From Erythrobacter sp. WG (GTDB lineage Bacteria; Pseudomonadota; Alphaproteobacteria; Sphingomonadales; Sphingomonadaceae), in NCBI RefSeq assembly GCF_026586795.1, contig NZ_JAPFGY010000001.1, positions 62,001-126,000 of the forward strand: a stretch of 64,000 nt of DNA, written 5' to 3'. The position numbers were made by a program, and so were the translations under genes. Under the pieces are notes generated by a model that was not told where the DNA came from, made no database searches, and worked only from the letters and a program-made list of their open reading frames with translations. Below, in pieces: positions 28,409 through 37,977 of this stretch (position 1 is the first letter of the stretch; each line of letters opens with the position of its first letter).

Positions 28409-28496
28409 GCCCACCCCCGGCCCCTCCCGCAAGCGGGAGGGGAGGATTAGCGCCAACCAGTCCCCCTCCCGCTTGCGGGAGGGGTTAGGGGTGGGC
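28409..28496. repeat. Inverted repeat between metK and the DUF418 gene
   Basis: Arms at 28409-28443 and 28461-28496 share CCCTCCCGCAAGCGGGAGGG and flanking CCCACCCC / GGGGTGGG. Each arm also folds on itself (CCTCCCGC-AA-GCGGGAGG). This is a widespread alphaproteobacterial intergenic palindrome and may also act as a terminator-like structure for metK. Confidence 0.8.
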
Positions 28497-28509
28497 ACGA
28501 ACCGGGCGC

Positions 28510-29721
28510 TTAGCCCAGCGCAGCCTTAAGATCGTCGACGAGGTCGAGGCGCTCCCACGGGAAGAAGTCGCCGTCCGCGTCGCGGCCGAAGTGGCCGTAG
28601 GCCGCCGTCGGCCGGTAGATCGGCTTGTTGAGCCCGAGGTGGGTGCGGATCGAGCGCGGGGTCAGGCCGCCCAGCTTGGCGATGCCGAGGATCGCCTGCT
28701 CGATCTTGTCGTCGCCGACGGTGCCGGTCTCGTGCGTGTCGACATAAAGCGACAGCGGCTTCGACACGCCGATCGCGTATGCGATCTGGATGGTGCAGCG
28801 CGTCGCGAGGCCCGCCGCGACCACGTTCTTGGCGAGGTAGCGGGTGATGTAGGCCGCGCTGCGGTCGACCTTGGTCGGGTCCTTGCCGCTGAACGCGCCG
28901 CCGCCGTGCGGGGCCGCGCCGCCGTAGGTGTCAACGATGATCTTGCGGCCCGTCAGGCCCGCGTCACCGTCGGGCCCGCCGATCTCGAAGCTGCCGGTGG
29001 GGTTGATGAAGTATTCGGTCTCGCCGAGGAGGTTTGCCGGGATCACGTCGGCGATCACGCCCTTGACGTAAGACTCGAGCTCGGCCTGCTTGGCCGGATC
29101 GTTCTCGTCATAACCCGCCTTGTGCTGTGTCGAGACGACGACGGCGGTGGCCGCAACCGGCACCGAGCCTTCGTAGCGTAGGGTCACCTGGCTCTTGGCG
29201 TCGGGCTCGAGGAAGGGCGCCGCGCCCGAGTGGCGGTCGGCGGCCATGCGCTCGAGAATCTTGTGGCTGTAGTAGAGCGTCGCCGGCATCAGGCCCGGGG
29301 TCTCGTCGGTGGCGTAGCCGAACATGATCCCCTGGTCGCCCGCGCCTTCATCCTTGTTCTCGCCGGCGTCCACGCCCTGCGCGATGTGCGCCGACTGGCC
29401 GTGCAGGCGATTGATGAATTCGAACTTCTCCCAGTGGAAGCCGTCCTGTTCGTAGCCGATGCGCTTCACGGTTTCACGGACGGTCTTCTCGATCTCGTCC
29501 TGCGCGCCTTCGGCCCATGCGCCATTCTCGTAGATGCCCTTGCAGCGGATCTCGCCGGCCAGCACCACGAGCTGGGTGGTGGTCAGGGTTTCGCAGGCGA
29601 TGCGCGCCTCGGGGTCCTTGGAGAGGAACAGGTCGACGATCGCGTCCGAGATCTGGTCGGCAACCTTGTCCGGGTGGCCTTCGGAAACGCTTTCGGATGT
29701 GAAAAGATAGTCGTGGCGCAT
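28510..29721 (-). CDS. metK: S-adenosylmethionine synthetase
   Basis: MetK makes SAM from methionine and ATP. The 403-residue protein has the conserved [30 protein letters not shown] and the glycine-rich ATP-binding loop [17 protein letters not shown]. The length is normal for a bacterial MetK. A 96-bp leader separates it from lnt upstream and carries overlapping palindromes that look like a repressor operator rather than one of the standard SAM riboswitches, none of which I could recognise. Confidence 0.98.
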   Translation of the reverse strand: MRHDYLFTSESVSEGHPDKVADQISDAIVDLFLSKDPEARIACETLTTTQLVVLAGEIRCKGIYENGAWAEGAQDEIEKTVRETVKRIGYEQDGFHWEKFEFINRLHGQSAHIAQGVDAGENKDEGAGDQGIMFGYATDETPGLMPATLYYSHKILERMAADRHSGAAPFLEPDAKSQVTLRYEGSVPVAATAVVVSTQHKAGYDENDPAKQAELESYVKGVIADVIPANLLGETEYFINPTGSFEIGGPDGDAGLTGRKIIVDTYGGAAPHGGGAFSGKDPTKVDRSAAYITRYLAKNVVAAGLATRCTIQIAYAIGVSKPLSLYVDTHETGTVGDDKIEQAILGIAKLGGLTPRSIRTHLGLNKPIYRPTAAYGHFGRDADGDFFPWERLDLVDDLKAALG

Positions 29722-29767
29722 GGGTCCCCCGGGGGCTGATAGTGCGGTTCGGCAGCGGGATGGGGCA

Positions 29768-29800
29768 CCTTATAGAGATATAAGGAAACCTTTATGTCTC
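29768..29800. promoter_or_regulatory. Overlapping palindromes upstream of metK, probable operator
   Basis: CCTTATA-GAGA-TATAAGG (29768-29785) is a perfect 7-bp inverted repeat. It overlaps GAGATATAAGG-AAA-CCTTTATGTCTC (29775-29800), a second, nearly perfect dyad, so three TATAAGG-type half-sites lie in tandem. The ATAAAG/CTTTAT flavour resembles sites I associate with the ArsR-type SAH-responsive regulator SahR, but the spacing is not identical. The assignment is therefore inference. Confidence 0.5.
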
Positions 29801-29817
29801 GCCTCTGGCGCCCCGCA

Positions 29818-31449
29818 CTAGCCGCGCGGGCGGGGGAGTGCAAGCACTCTCGGCCCAAACCATTTCTGGCCCAGGCCGAGGATCACGAACAGGCCTGCCC
29901 AGCCGAGCGCCAGGGCATTGCCGAAGCGGGCGAAGAGCGTGGGCGGCTTGGCGGCAGGCACCAGCCCGCTCACCGACCCGGCCTTGCCCGTGCCGATCGC
30001 CTCGCGCACCACGCCGCCTGCGTCGATCACCACGCTGATCCCGGTGGTGGTCGAGCGGATCACCGGCAGCCCCTCCTCGATCGCGCGCATCCGCGCCTGA
30101 CCGACGAATTGCGGCGAGCCCCAGGCGCCGAACCAGCCGTCGTTCGAGGGGTTGAAGAGGTAGTCGGGGCGATTCGCGATGGTTGTGACCTCGCCCGGGA
30201 AGACGATCTCGTAGCAGATCTGCACCCCCACCTTGCCCTGCGCCCCGAGGTCGAGGGTGCGCGGGCCGGGCCCCGGGACATAGTCGATGCTTCCCGCCAC
30301 CAGCCGTTGCAGGCCGAGCGGTTCGAGCAGCGGTCGCATCGGCAGGTATTCGCCGTAAGGCACGAGATGCGCCTTGTCGTAGCCGGCGACGATCCGCCCG
30401 GCGCCGTCGAGCCCCATCACCGAATTGCGCGCGCTGACGAGCTCGGGAATGCGGCCCGGACGCTCCTTGAAGTTGAGGTTCACGACCCCGGTCAGCAGCG
30501 TCGAGCGCGGCCCGATCACCATGCCGATGCGGCGCCGGGCGAAAACCGGATCGCCCTCGGCGGTCGCATCGTCGTAATAGGGCGCCGGGTAGCCGTCCTC
30601 GAGCAGATCGGGGATGGCGCTCTCGGGCCACAGCACGATGCGCGACTGGTCACGGCCCGGTGCGGTAAGGCGAGCGAGGCGCGCGAACTGCTCCTCGTAC
30701 TTGGAGGGGTCGTTGAGCTCGGCCTGCGGGAGATAGGGCTGGACGAGGGTATAGCGCCGCGGGGAGTCGGGCGCGGGAGGGGCGCTCATGACGCTCATGG
30801 CGAAGACGAGGTAGGCGACCGGTAGGACCACGCCGGCCCAGTTCCGCCGCAGCGCGCTATCGAGGATCAGCGCGGCGATCAGCACGGTCAGGCCGGAGAA
30901 GGCATAGGTCCCCAGCCAGGGCAGGAACGTGGCGAGGCCGGGCCGCTCCCACCCGCCCAGCAGCATCAGCCCGACCGGCGGCCAGGGATAGCCGGTGAAC
31001 ACCCAGCCGCGCAGCCACTCGGTGACGGTCCATGCGCCCGCGAGCACCAGCCCGAAGGCCCACAGCGGGCGCCGCCTGGCGAGGAGGTGCGCGGCGAGCG
31101 CGGCAAGGGCGGGATAGACCGCGAGGTAGACGCACAGCAGCGGCACCGCGGCCCAGCCGAGCGCCTCGGGCATCTTCGCCTGGTGGGTGAAGGCGGTCGC
31201 GATCCAGTTGTTGGCGAGGCTGAGGTGCGCCCAGCCGAACAGCCAGCCGCGCCATGCCGCGCTACGCCAGGTCGGGGCCGTGTGGACGAGCCACGCGAAG
31301 CCCGCGAGCGCGGCAAGGCCCAGCGGCCAGAGGTGCAGCGGCGGGTAGGCGCAGGCGCCGAGCAGCCCGAGCAGAATGGCGGCGAGGCCCGGGCGACGCT
31401 GCGCCAGCGCCGCGAGCGCGGCACCGGCCTGCTGTGGCCGCCCGGTCAT
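29818..31449 (-). CDS. lnt: Apolipoprotein N-acyltransferase
   Basis: Lnt adds the third acyl chain to lipoproteins at the inner membrane. The 543-residue protein has several N-terminal membrane helices (about 20-220) and a nitrilase-fold domain with the catalytic triad Glu276 (WPESAIP), Lys359 (DKAHLVPYGEY) and Cys412 (ICYEIVFP). A final hydrophobic segment lies near 510-530. It follows the DUF4167 gene by 5 bp. With lspA elsewhere in the window, two of the three lipoprotein-maturation enzymes are present here; lgt is not. Confidence 0.96.
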   Translation of the reverse strand: MTGRPQQAGAALAALAQRRPGLAAILLGLLGACAYPPLHLWPLGLAALAGFAWLVHTAPTWRSAAWRGWLFGWAHLSLANNWIATAFTHQAKMPEALGWAAVPLLCVYLAVYPALAALAAHLLARRRPLWAFGLVLAGAWTVTEWLRGWVFTGYPWPPVGLMLLGGWERPGLATFLPWLGTYAFSGLTVLIAALILDSALRRNWAGVVLPVAYLVFAMSVMSAPPAPDSPRRYTLVQPYLPQAELNDPSKYEEQFARLARLTAPGRDQSRIVLWPESAIPDLLEDGYPAPYYDDATAEGDPVFARRRIGMVIGPRSTLLTGVVNLNFKERPGRIPELVSARNSVMGLDGAGRIVAGYDKAHLVPYGEYLPMRPLLEPLGLQRLVAGSIDYVPGPGPRTLDLGAQGKVGVQICYEIVFPGEVTTIANRPDYLFNPSNDGWFGAWGSPQFVGQARMRAIEEGLPVIRSTTTGISVVIDAGGVVREAIGTGKAGSVSGLVPAAKPPTLFARFGNALALGWAGLFVILGLGQKWFGPRVLALPRPRG

Positions 31450-31454
31450 GCGGT

Positions 31455-32225
31455 TTACTCGACGGTTTCGAGCGCGCCGCCGGTTTCGCCCGACCCCGCG
31501 TCGTCACCGCGGATCGAGGGCGGGAGGATCGAGCTGTCGATGCCGCCCTGACCTGCCGAGCGCTCGCCGTCGTCGGCGCTCTTGCGCGGCTTGCGGGTGC
31601 GCGCCGGCTTGGGTTCGGCATGATCGGCAGGGCGCTCGGCCTTCTCGGCGCGCTCCGGACGGTCGCCGCGCTTCTCGCTGCGCGGCCCGTTACGATCGCC
31701 ATCGCGATGGCCGCCCTCGCGGGCTTCGCGAGGCTTGCGCTGCTGATGCTGGCGGCGCTGGCCGCGCGGGCGCTCGTCCGAGCGCTCGTTGCCGCGATCC
31801 TCGGCGAGGAAGGGTTCGCCCTCCTGCCCGGGCTCGCCTTCGAGCACCTCGGGAGCGGGCGCGGAGTCCTGCTGCTCGTAAACCGAGCGGGCCGGCGCGT
31901 CGCTGCGGCGGCCGAAGTCGAAATCGTCCTCGAAATCGTCGACCTCGCGCTCGTCATTGCGGCGCTGGCCGCCGCCGCGCTGTTCGTCCTGACGGGCCTT
32001 GTTGTCGGCGATCACGCGGAAGTAGTGGTCGGCGAACTGGAGGTAGTACTCCATCTGCACCCGGTCGCCGTTGTGCTGGGCGTCCTGGGCGAGCTTCTTG
32101 TACTTGTCGAGCATCTGCGGGGCATTGCCGCGCGCCCGGCTGTCGATGCGGTTCAGCTGTGCGCCGTTGCCGCCCTGGTTGCGGTTGCCACGGCCACGAC
32201 GCCGGTTGTTGCGATTGTTATTCAA
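31455..32225 (-). CDS. DUF4167 RNA-binding-like protein
   Basis: The 256-residue protein begins MNNNRNNRRRGRGNRNQGG and contains the conserved DUF4167 core (LDKYKKLAQDAQHNGDRVQM, EYYLQFADHYFRV) at about residues 39-70. It then continues as a long, highly charged disordered tail rich in Arg, Glu and Gln. The function is unknown; the RG-rich start suggests nucleic-acid binding. The prfA-prmC-DUF4167 order is conserved in alphaproteobacteria, so a link to translation is likely. An AAGGAAC site precedes the start. Confidence 0.9.
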   Translation of the reverse strand: MNNNRNNRRRGRGNRNQGGNGAQLNRIDSRARGNAPQMLDKYKKLAQDAQHNGDRVQMEYYLQFADHYFRVIADNKARQDEQRGGGQRRNDEREVDDFEDDFDFGRRSDAPARSVYEQQDSAPAPEVLEGEPGQEGEPFLAEDRGNERSDERPRGQRRQHQQRKPREAREGGHRDGDRNGPRSEKRGDRPERAEKAERPADHAEPKPARTRKPRKSADDGERSAGQGGIDSSILPPSIRGDDAGSGETGGALETVE

Positions 32226-32489
32226 GGAAGTTGTTCCTTATCAGTGACCTGGCGCGAATTCACTCACTGCCCGCGCGGTCCACAGACCCCTTGCCCATGC
32301 GCCACGAGCCCGACCGTCCCGGGACGTGGTGCGCGCTCCGCGCTTCCGCAGCCGGGGGCTTGCCCTGACGGCCGTATCAGCTGAGTTTAGGAGCTTGGCG
32401 CAGCGGTTTGCGCCCTTCGCAATCCGTCTGGCCTGACATGGACGTAGCGATGCGAAACCGGTTTGCCAAGCCTTGGCTGCGCTTTTCTC

Positions 32490-33311
32490 TCACGCGAGGG
32501 CGAGCGCGCGGGGCCGCCCAGCCAGATCGCGGCGGAGCCGGGTGGCAAACCCGGACGCGCGGGCGAGGGCGCCGACCGCCTCGGCCTGATTCGCCCCGAT
32601 CTCGAGGATGGCGAGGGCGCCGGGGTTCATCAGTGTGCGCAACTGCGGGACCAGCAGGCGGTAATCGTCGAGCCCCTCGGGCCCCGCGAACAGCGCGCTG
32701 GCAGGCTCGAAGTCGCGCACCTGAGGGTCGAGCGCGGCGTCGTGTTCCACATAGGGCGGGTTGCACAGGATGAGGTCGAAGGTGCCCAGATCGTCGGCCC
32801 AGCCAGGGGTGCCCCAGTCGCGCCGGTGCCAGGCCGACCGAGCGGCAAGGCCAAGCGCGGCGGCGTTCCCTGCGGCGACCGCCAGCGCGCCGGGCGAGGC
32901 GTCGATGCCGAGCCCCTGCCAGCCGTCGCGGTTCGCCAGCACCGCCAGCAGCAGCGCGCCCGTGCCCGTCCCCAGATCGAGCGCGCGCCCTTTCGGCCCG
33001 GCATGATCGAGCGCCGCTTCCACCAGCGTCTCGCTGTCGCCGCGCGGGATCAGGGTATCGGGGGTTACCCTGAGGGTGAGCCCGTAAAACTCGGCCTCCT
33101 CGATAATGTAGGCGACCGGTTCTTGGCCCATGCGCCGCTCCACCAGCGCCGCGAAGCCCGGCGGCGCGGGACCCTGCATCGCCTTCAACAGCATGGCCGA
33201 GCGGGTGAGGCCGAGCGCGTGCGCCATCAACAATTCCGCATCGAGCCGCGCGGTGTCGCTCGTGGCGGCAAGGCGCTCGGCAGCGGCGCGCAGGGCTTCG
33301 GCGACGGTCAT
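32490..33311 (-). CDS. prmC: Release factor glutamine methyltransferase
   Basis: PrmC methylates the glutamine of the GGQ motif in release factors. The 273-residue protein has an N-terminal helical domain, the methyltransferase motif ALDLGTGTGALLLAV and the catalytic NPPY at residues 184-187, which identifies the glutamine/adenine N-methyltransferase type. The start at 33311 is the family-like ATG; the extra upstream codons come from a palindromic repeat. Its substrate gene, prfA, is directly upstream. Confidence 0.96.
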   Translation of the reverse strand: MTVAEALRAAAERLAATSDTARLDAELLMAHALGLTRSAMLLKAMQGPAPPGFAALVERRMGQEPVAYIIEEAEFYGLTLRVTPDTLIPRGDSETLVEAALDHAGPKGRALDLGTGTGALLLAVLANRDGWQGLGIDASPGALAVAAGNAAALGLAARSAWHRRDWGTPGWADDLGTFDLILCNPPYVEHDAALDPQVRDFEPASALFAGPEGLDDYRLLVPQLRTLMNPGALAILEIGANQAEAVGALARASGFATRLRRDLAGRPRALALA

Positions 33312-33340
33312 CGCTCGCACCCGGCGACGTGCCCCCCCAT

Positions 33341-33409
33341 CCCCGTTCGTGTCGAGCGAAGTCGAGACACCGCACACAGGCCTCTCGACTTCGCTCGAGG
33401 CGAACGGGG
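33341..33409. repeat. Palindromic repeat between prfA and prmC
   Basis: The left arm 33341-33371 (CCCCGTTCGTGTCGAGCGAA and following) and the right arm 33381-33409 are inverted copies around about 9 bp. It is the same family as the element inside ileS and those at 57758 and 58185. Confidence 0.9.
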
Positions 33410-33423
33410 GTGGTGGAGGATCA

Positions 33424-34491
33424 TCACTCCGCCAGTGCCGCCAGCCGCTTGCCCTCGTCCTCGGCGATCAGGGCATCGACTAGCTCGCCGAGACCCGGCC
33501 CGGCGAGCACCTCTTCCAGCTTGTGCAGCGTCAGCCCGATGCGGTGATCGGTGACGCGCCCCTGGGGGAAGTTGTAGGTGCGTATCCGCTCCGAGCGATC
33601 CCCGCTGCCGACCATCGCGCGCCGCGCCTCGGCCTCGGCGCCCTGGGTGGCCTCGCGCTGCGCGTCGTAGAGCCGCGTGCGCAGCACCTGCATCGCCTTT
33701 TCCTTGTTCTTGTGCTGGCTGCGGCCGTCCTGGCAGGTGACGACCGTGCCGGTCGGCAGGTGGGTGATGCGCACCGCCGAATCCGTGGTGTTGACGTGCT
33801 GCCCTCCGGCGCCGCTCGCGCGGTAGACGTCGATCTTCAGGTCCTTCTCCTCGATCTGGATGTCGACTTCGTCCGGCTCGGCCAGCACCGCCACGGTCGC
33901 CGCCGAGGTGTGGATGCGCCCGCCGCTCTCGGTCACGGGCACCCGCTGGACGCGGTGGACGCCGCTCTCGAACTTCAGCTTGGCGAAGACGCCCGTGCCG
34001 GTGACGTTGGCGATCACCTCCTTAAAGCCGCCAATGTCGGAGGCGGCGATGCTGACCGGCTCGACGCGCCAGCCCTGTTCGGCGGCGTATTTTTCGTACA
34101 TCCGGTAGAGATCGGCAGCGAAGAGCGCAGCCTCGTCGCCCCCGGTGCCCGCGCGGATTTCGAGCATCGCGGGCTTGGCATCGGCGCCGTCGCGCGGCAG
34201 CAGCGCGATCGCGAGACGGCGTTCGAGATCGGGAAGGGTGGCCTTGAGGGCGGCGAGTTCCTCCTCGGCCATGGCCTTCATCTCGGGATCGGCGAGCATT
34301 TCGGTGAGGCCGTCCATCTCCTCACGCGCGGCCTTCACCTCGGCGGCGATCTTGGCGACGGGTTCCAGCTCGGCATAATCGCGGGAGGCGCGGACAAAGG
34401 CCTCGCCCTCGAGCGTGCCGGACGCCATGCGCGCTTCCAGCTCCGCAAAGCGGTGCGCGATCTGGTCGAGGCGTTCGGGGGGGATTTGCAT
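33424..34491 (-). CDS. prfA: Peptide chain release factor 1
   Basis: RF1 terminates translation at UAA and UAG. The 355-residue protein has the anticodon-like tripeptide Pro185-Val-Thr187 (the PxT class, in [14 protein letters not shown]) and the GGQ peptidyl-hydrolysis motif at residues 229-231. The PxT motif distinguishes it from RF2, which carries SPF. The partner methyltransferase gene prmC follows. Presence of an intact RF1 is relevant to the TAG-interrupted gene at 45088, because UAG should act as a stop here. Confidence 0.98.
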   Translation of the reverse strand: MQIPPERLDQIAHRFAELEARMASGTLEGEAFVRASRDYAELEPVAKIAAEVKAAREEMDGLTEMLADPEMKAMAEEELAALKATLPDLERRLAIALLPRDGADAKPAMLEIRAGTGGDEAALFAADLYRMYEKYAAEQGWRVEPVSIAASDIGGFKEVIANVTGTGVFAKLKFESGVHRVQRVPVTESGGRIHTSAATVAVLAEPDEVDIQIEEKDLKIDVYRASGAGGQHVNTTDSAVRITHLPTGTVVTCQDGRSQHKNKEKAMQVLRTRLYDAQREATQGAEAEARRAMVGSGDRSERIRTYNFPQGRVTDHRIGLTLHKLEEVLAGPGLGELVDALIAEDEGKRLAALAE

Positions 34492-34511
34492 TTCTGGTTT
34501 CTACTATCGTC

Positions 34512-34591
34512 GGCCCGCACTTGATGCGGGCCTTGGCTTTCTAATGGCGGGCGGAGGAAAAGGAAGCCCAGCCCCGGGTCAAGTCCGGGGC
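34512..34591. repeat. Pair of short palindromes between hisS and prfA
   Basis: GGCCCGCA-CTTGA-TGCGGGCC at 34512-34532 and GCCCCGG-GTCAAGT-CCGGGGC at 34571-34591 are both clean hairpins of a type common in alphaproteobacterial intergenic DNA. They share the ACTTGA/TCAAGT centre, so they are probably related elements in opposite orientation. Confidence 0.75.
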
Positions 34592-34595
34592 GACG

Positions 34596-35849
34596 CTAAA
34601 GGCTGGTTTGGTGCTCAAATTGGAGAAGCTGGATTCCGAGAGCCTCGTCTTCAGATTTGACCCGGCCTGTCACCTTCCCATCGACCATCTGGTAGGCCAA
34701 GATGGCCTTCGCGCCCGATTTCACCGCCTTGTCAAAGCGCTTCCTCGGGCTGCCAGACAGGAACGCATCGCAGGTCAGTCCCTTAGCGCGAAGGCCCATT
34801 TGCGCAGCGATGGCGACAAGCATACTGGCATCGTCCTCGGCCACGATTGCAACATCAGCCTTAGGCTCGGCTCTCTCCCCCACCAGCATCGCCAACCGCT
34901 CGATCCCCGCGGCCCAGCCGACCGCGGGCGTCGGCGCGCCGCCTAGCGACTCCATCAGCCCGTCATAGCGCCCGCCGCCCAGCACCGTGCTCTGCGAGCC
35001 CAGCGCGGCGGCCGAGGCGCTGCCCTCGTCGGGGATGAACTCGAACGCGGTGTGGCGATAGTAATCGAGGCCGCGCACGAGGCTTTCGGCGCGCACCCAC
35101 TTCACGCCCGCCGCATCCAGCCCGCTGGTCACGGCGGCGAAGAAGGCGCTCGCCTCCTCAGACAGGAAGGCGTCGATCTTGGGCGCATCGGCGAGGAAGG
35201 GCTTGTCCCTCGGGTCCTTGGAATCGAGGATCCGCAGCGGGTTCTTCTCCAGCCGCTCCTGAGATTCCTCGGAGAGCTGATCCTTCACCGCCCGGAAGTA
35301 GTCGATCAGCGCCGCCCGCCACGCCTCGCGGCTCTCCGCATCGCCCAAAGTGTTGAGGTGCAGGGTGACGTCGTGGATGCCCAGCTCGCGCAGCAGCTGA
35401 TCCGCCATCGCCAGCAGCTCGACATCAGCCTGCGGCTCGCCCGCGCCGATCACCTCGGCGTCGATCTGGTGGAATTGGCGGTAGCGGCCCTTCTGCGGGC
35501 GCTCGTAGCGGAACAGCGGGCCGTGGGTGGCGACCTTCAGCGGCGCATATTGCTGCCAGCCGTTGGTGAGGAAGGCGCGGGCGATCCCGGCGGTGAATTC
35601 GGGGCGCAGGGTCAGGCTCTCGCCGCCGCGGTCGTCGAAGGAGTACATTTCCTTGGAGACCACATCGGTCGTCTCGCCCAAGGAGCGCGCGAACACCTCG
35701 GTCTTCTCGAACACCGGCATTTCCACCCGGCGGAAGCGATAGAGGCGGCGCACGCGCTCGAAAGTTTCGACCACGAAGGCGAAGGCCTCGGCATCGGCGC
35801 CGAAGATGTCCTGGGTGCCGCGGATCGCCTGGGGTGTCTTCCTGCTCAT
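34596..35849 (-). CDS. hisS: Histidyl-tRNA synthetase
   Basis: HisRS charges tRNA-His. The 417-residue class II enzyme has the motif 2 region [19 protein letters not shown], the histidine-specific [15 protein letters not shown] and the motif 3 region [20 protein letters not shown], followed by a C-terminal anticodon-binding domain. The start at 35849 ([11 protein letters not shown]) is family-like; the longer frame upstream adds 16 residues with no conservation. It is the first gene of the minus-strand hisS-prfA-prmC run. Confidence 0.97.
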   Translation of the reverse strand: MSRKTPQAIRGTQDIFGADAEAFAFVVETFERVRRLYRFRRVEMPVFEKTEVFARSLGETTDVVSKEMYSFDDRGGESLTLRPEFTAGIARAFLTNGWQQYAPLKVATHGPLFRYERPQKGRYRQFHQIDAEVIGAGEPQADVELLAMADQLLRELGIHDVTLHLNTLGDAESREAWRAALIDYFRAVKDQLSEESQERLEKNPLRILDSKDPRDKPFLADAPKIDAFLSEEASAFFAAVTSGLDAAGVKWVRAESLVRGLDYYRHTAFEFIPDEGSASAAALGSQSTVLGGGRYDGLMESLGGAPTPAVGWAAGIERLAMLVGERAEPKADVAIVAEDDASMLVAIAAQMGLRAKGLTCDAFLSGSPRKRFDKAVKSGAKAILAYQMVDGKVTGRVKSEDEALGIQLLQFEHQTSL

Positions 35850-35979
35850 GGGCCGCGCAGTTAAGGCCACGCAGCCCCTTTCGCAATCCTGCGGCACGCA
35901 TTAAGGGCGGCGCGCAAGTCGCACCTCACGCCTTTCCCGCCGCAGGCGAAGACGCCCGGCCAGCCAACAGGAAACCACC

Positions 35980-36513
35980 ATGCGCATCGACAAGATCCCC
36001 ACCGGGGTGAACCCGCCCGACGATCTCAACGTGATCATCGAGGTGCCGACCGGCGGGGAGCCGGTGAAGTACGAGTTCGACAAGGAAAGCGGCGCGCTGT
36101 TCGTCGACCGCATTCTGCACACCCCGATGCGCTATCCGGCCAATTACGGCTTCGTGCCCCACACCCTTTCGCCCGACGGCGACCCGCTCGATGCGCTGGT
36201 GATCTCGCGCTCCCCCTTCATCCCCGGCTGCGTGGTGCGCGCGCGCCCGATCGGCGTGCTCAACCTCGAGGACGAACAGGGCGGCGACGAGAAGCTGGTC
36301 TGCGTGCCGGTGAACGAGATGTTCCCCTATTACGCCGACGTGGTCGAGACGAGCGACCTGCCCTCGATCATCTGCCAGCAAATCGAGCACTTCTTCACCC
36401 ACTACAAGGATCTTGAGACCGAGAAGTGGGTGCGCGTCGGTACCTGGGGCAATGCTGCCGAAGCGCGGCAGATCACCCTCGAGGCGATCGAGCGCTATCG
36501 GACCGACAAGTGA
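35980..36513 (+). CDS. ppa: Inorganic pyrophosphatase
   Basis: Family I soluble pyrophosphatase, which hydrolyses PPi to drive biosynthesis. The 177-residue protein has VKYEFDKESGALFVDRIL, the metal-binding signature DGDPLDALVI and the C-terminal HYKDLETEKWV, all conserved. It is divergent from hisS and followed by a hairpin that probably serves both convergent genes as terminator. Confidence 0.98.
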   Translation: MRIDKIPTGVNPPDDLNVIIEVPTGGEPVKYEFDKESGALFVDRILHTPMRYPANYGFVPHTLSPDGDPLDALVISRSPFIPGCVVRARPIGVLNLEDEQGGDEKLVCVPVNEMFPYYADVVETSDLPSIICQQIEHFFTHYKDLETEKWVRVGTWGNAAEARQITLEAIERYRTDK

Positions 36514-36522
36514 GGAACCGTG

Positions 36523-36550
36523 CCTCCCCGTCGCAGCCGCGATGGGGAGG
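36523..36550. terminator. Hairpin between ppa and a convergent membrane-protein gene
   Basis: CCTCCCC (36523-36529) pairs with GGGGAGG (36544-36550) around 14 bases. There is no T tract, so efficiency is uncertain. Confidence 0.45.
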
Positions 36551-36564
36551 TTGCGGCGATGGCC

Positions 36565-36936
36565 TCAGAAGGCCCGCAGCACCGCCTTGAACAGCAGGGT
36601 GAGCACCACCGGCAGGCCGATCGCGAGGCTCCAGAGCAGGATCGCATCGCGGCGGAAGGCGGCTGCATTGGCGGGGTCGACAGCCTGTGCATCGTCGAGG
36701 TCCGCCCAGCGCTTCTCGAACCAGCGGCACACCGGAATGATCCCGGCGACGAGGACGATCAATGCAAGATAGGGAAGGACGCTCGACGAGCCCTCCGACA
36801 GCGCCTTGATCGTCAGGAAGATCTGCAGGCCCGTGTAGACCAGCAGGCCATAGGCGACATGATCGCTCATCGCCTTGCGCCAATCGCGGGCGCGGGACGC
36901 GGGTAGCGCTGCGGCCCGATTGTCGGATTTCACCAT
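36565..36936 (-). CDS. Hypothetical small membrane protein
   Basis: The 123-residue protein has a basic N-terminus and three likely membrane segments (HVAYGLLVYTGLQIFLTI, VLPYLALIVLVAGIIPV, ILLWSLAIGLPVVLTLLF). I do not recognise the family. The start at 36936 was chosen as the first plausible ATG; one at 36870 would begin just before the first membrane segment. It faces ppa and is divergent from lptB across about 250 bp. Confidence 0.6.
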   Translation of the reverse strand: MVKSDNRAAALPASRARDWRKAMSDHVAYGLLVYTGLQIFLTIKALSEGSSSVLPYLALIVLVAGIIPVCRWFEKRWADLDDAQAVDPANAAAFRRDAILLWSLAIGLPVVLTLLFKAVLRAF

Positions 36937-37186
36937 GGCTGCGCCTCCCCGGGCTTGTTCATCTGGCAGACAGTATCGCAAAGGCGGCGCAAAGTTGCAA
37001 CAATTCGCGCTGCGCCGATGGTTTGTTGCGCCGGCTGCAAGCTGTAGGGTGCAAGTCGTTCGAATCGCAGGCTTGCGGCAGGACCTCGCGCCGGTCGTCC
37101 GATCCGCCGCGCGGACTAAGCAAAAATCCTGCCAAACGCGCGCGCACCCTTTTCTGTCGGCCCGGGGGTGCTAAAGACGGATCGCC

Positions 37187-37963
37187 ATGAGCACCGCAAC
37201 CCTCACCGATCCGGCCACCGCCGCCGCCCCTCAGCCGCTCGGCAGCGGGCTCGAGGTGATCTCGATCGCCAAGAGCTACGACAAGCGCGCGGTGCTCTCC
37301 GACATCTCGCTGACGGTGGCGAAGGGCGAGGTGCTCGGCCTGCTCGGGCCGAACGGGGCAGGCAAGACGACCTGCTTCTATTCGATCATGGGGCTGGTGA
37401 AGCCGGATTCGGGCCGCATCCTGATGGACGGCGAGGATGTGACCAAGCTGCCGATGTATCGCCGCGCGATCCTTGGCCTCGGCTACCTCCCGCAGGAGAC
37501 GAGCATCTTCCGCGGCATGACCGTGGAACAGAACATCGCCTGCGTGCTCGAACTGGTCGAGCCCGACAAGGCGACCCGCGCCTCCGAACTGGAGCGCCTG
37601 CTCTCCGAATTCGGCCTCACCCGCCTGCGCGAATCGCCCGCCATGGCGCTCTCCGGGGGTGAGCGTCGCCGCTGCGAGATCGCCCGCGCGCTGGCGGCGA
37701 AGCCTTCGATCATGCTGCTGGACGAGCCCTTCGCGGGCATCGACCCGCTCTCGATCAGCGACATCCGCGATCTCGTCAAAGACCTCAAGCAGCGCGGGAT
37801 CGGGGTGCTGATCACCGACCACAACGTGCGCGAAACGCTCGACATCGTCGACCGCGCCTGCATCATCTACGGCGGGCAGGTGCTGTTCGCCGGTTCCCCG
37901 CAGGAACTCGTCGCCGACGAGAACGTGCGGCGGCTCTACCTCGGTGAGAGCTTCACCCTCTAG
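37187..37963 (+). CDS. lptB: LPS export ABC transporter ATP-binding protein
   Basis: LptB is the ATPase that powers lipopolysaccharide extraction from the inner membrane by LptFGC. The 258-residue protein has Walker A GPNGAGKTT (54-62), a Q-loop in YLPQETSIFRGMTVEQNI, the signature LSGGERRR and Walker B IMLLDEPFAGIDP. The PQEASIF-like Q-loop and the rpoN gene directly downstream fit LptB specifically. Unusually, lptA and lptC, which often sit just upstream, are absent from the preceding region. Confidence 0.94.
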   Translation: MSTATLTDPATAAAPQPLGSGLEVISIAKSYDKRAVLSDISLTVAKGEVLGLLGPNGAGKTTCFYSIMGLVKPDSGRILMDGEDVTKLPMYRRAILGLGYLPQETSIFRGMTVEQNIACVLELVEPDKATRASELERLLSEFGLTRLRESPAMALSGGERRRCEIARALAAKPSIMLLDEPFAGIDPLSISDIRDLVKDLKQRGIGVLITDHNVRETLDIVDRACIIYGGQVLFAGSPQELVADENVRRLYLGESFTL

Positions 37964-37977
37964 CGGGTTCGGCAGCG

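Noticed and set aside
29722..29817. A SAM riboswitch in the metK leader.
   Set aside because: None of the standard SAM riboswitch consensus elements could be recognised; the leader is dominated by short palindromes instead.
33341..33409. Palindromic repeats considered as a CRISPR array.
   Set aside because: Copies are isolated or paired as inverted arms, vary in length and have no regular spacers or cas genes.
37030..37110. A T-arm-like GTTCGAATC sequence suggesting a tRNA.
   Set aside because: No acceptor stem, anticodon loop or CCA could be assembled around it; the match is isolated.
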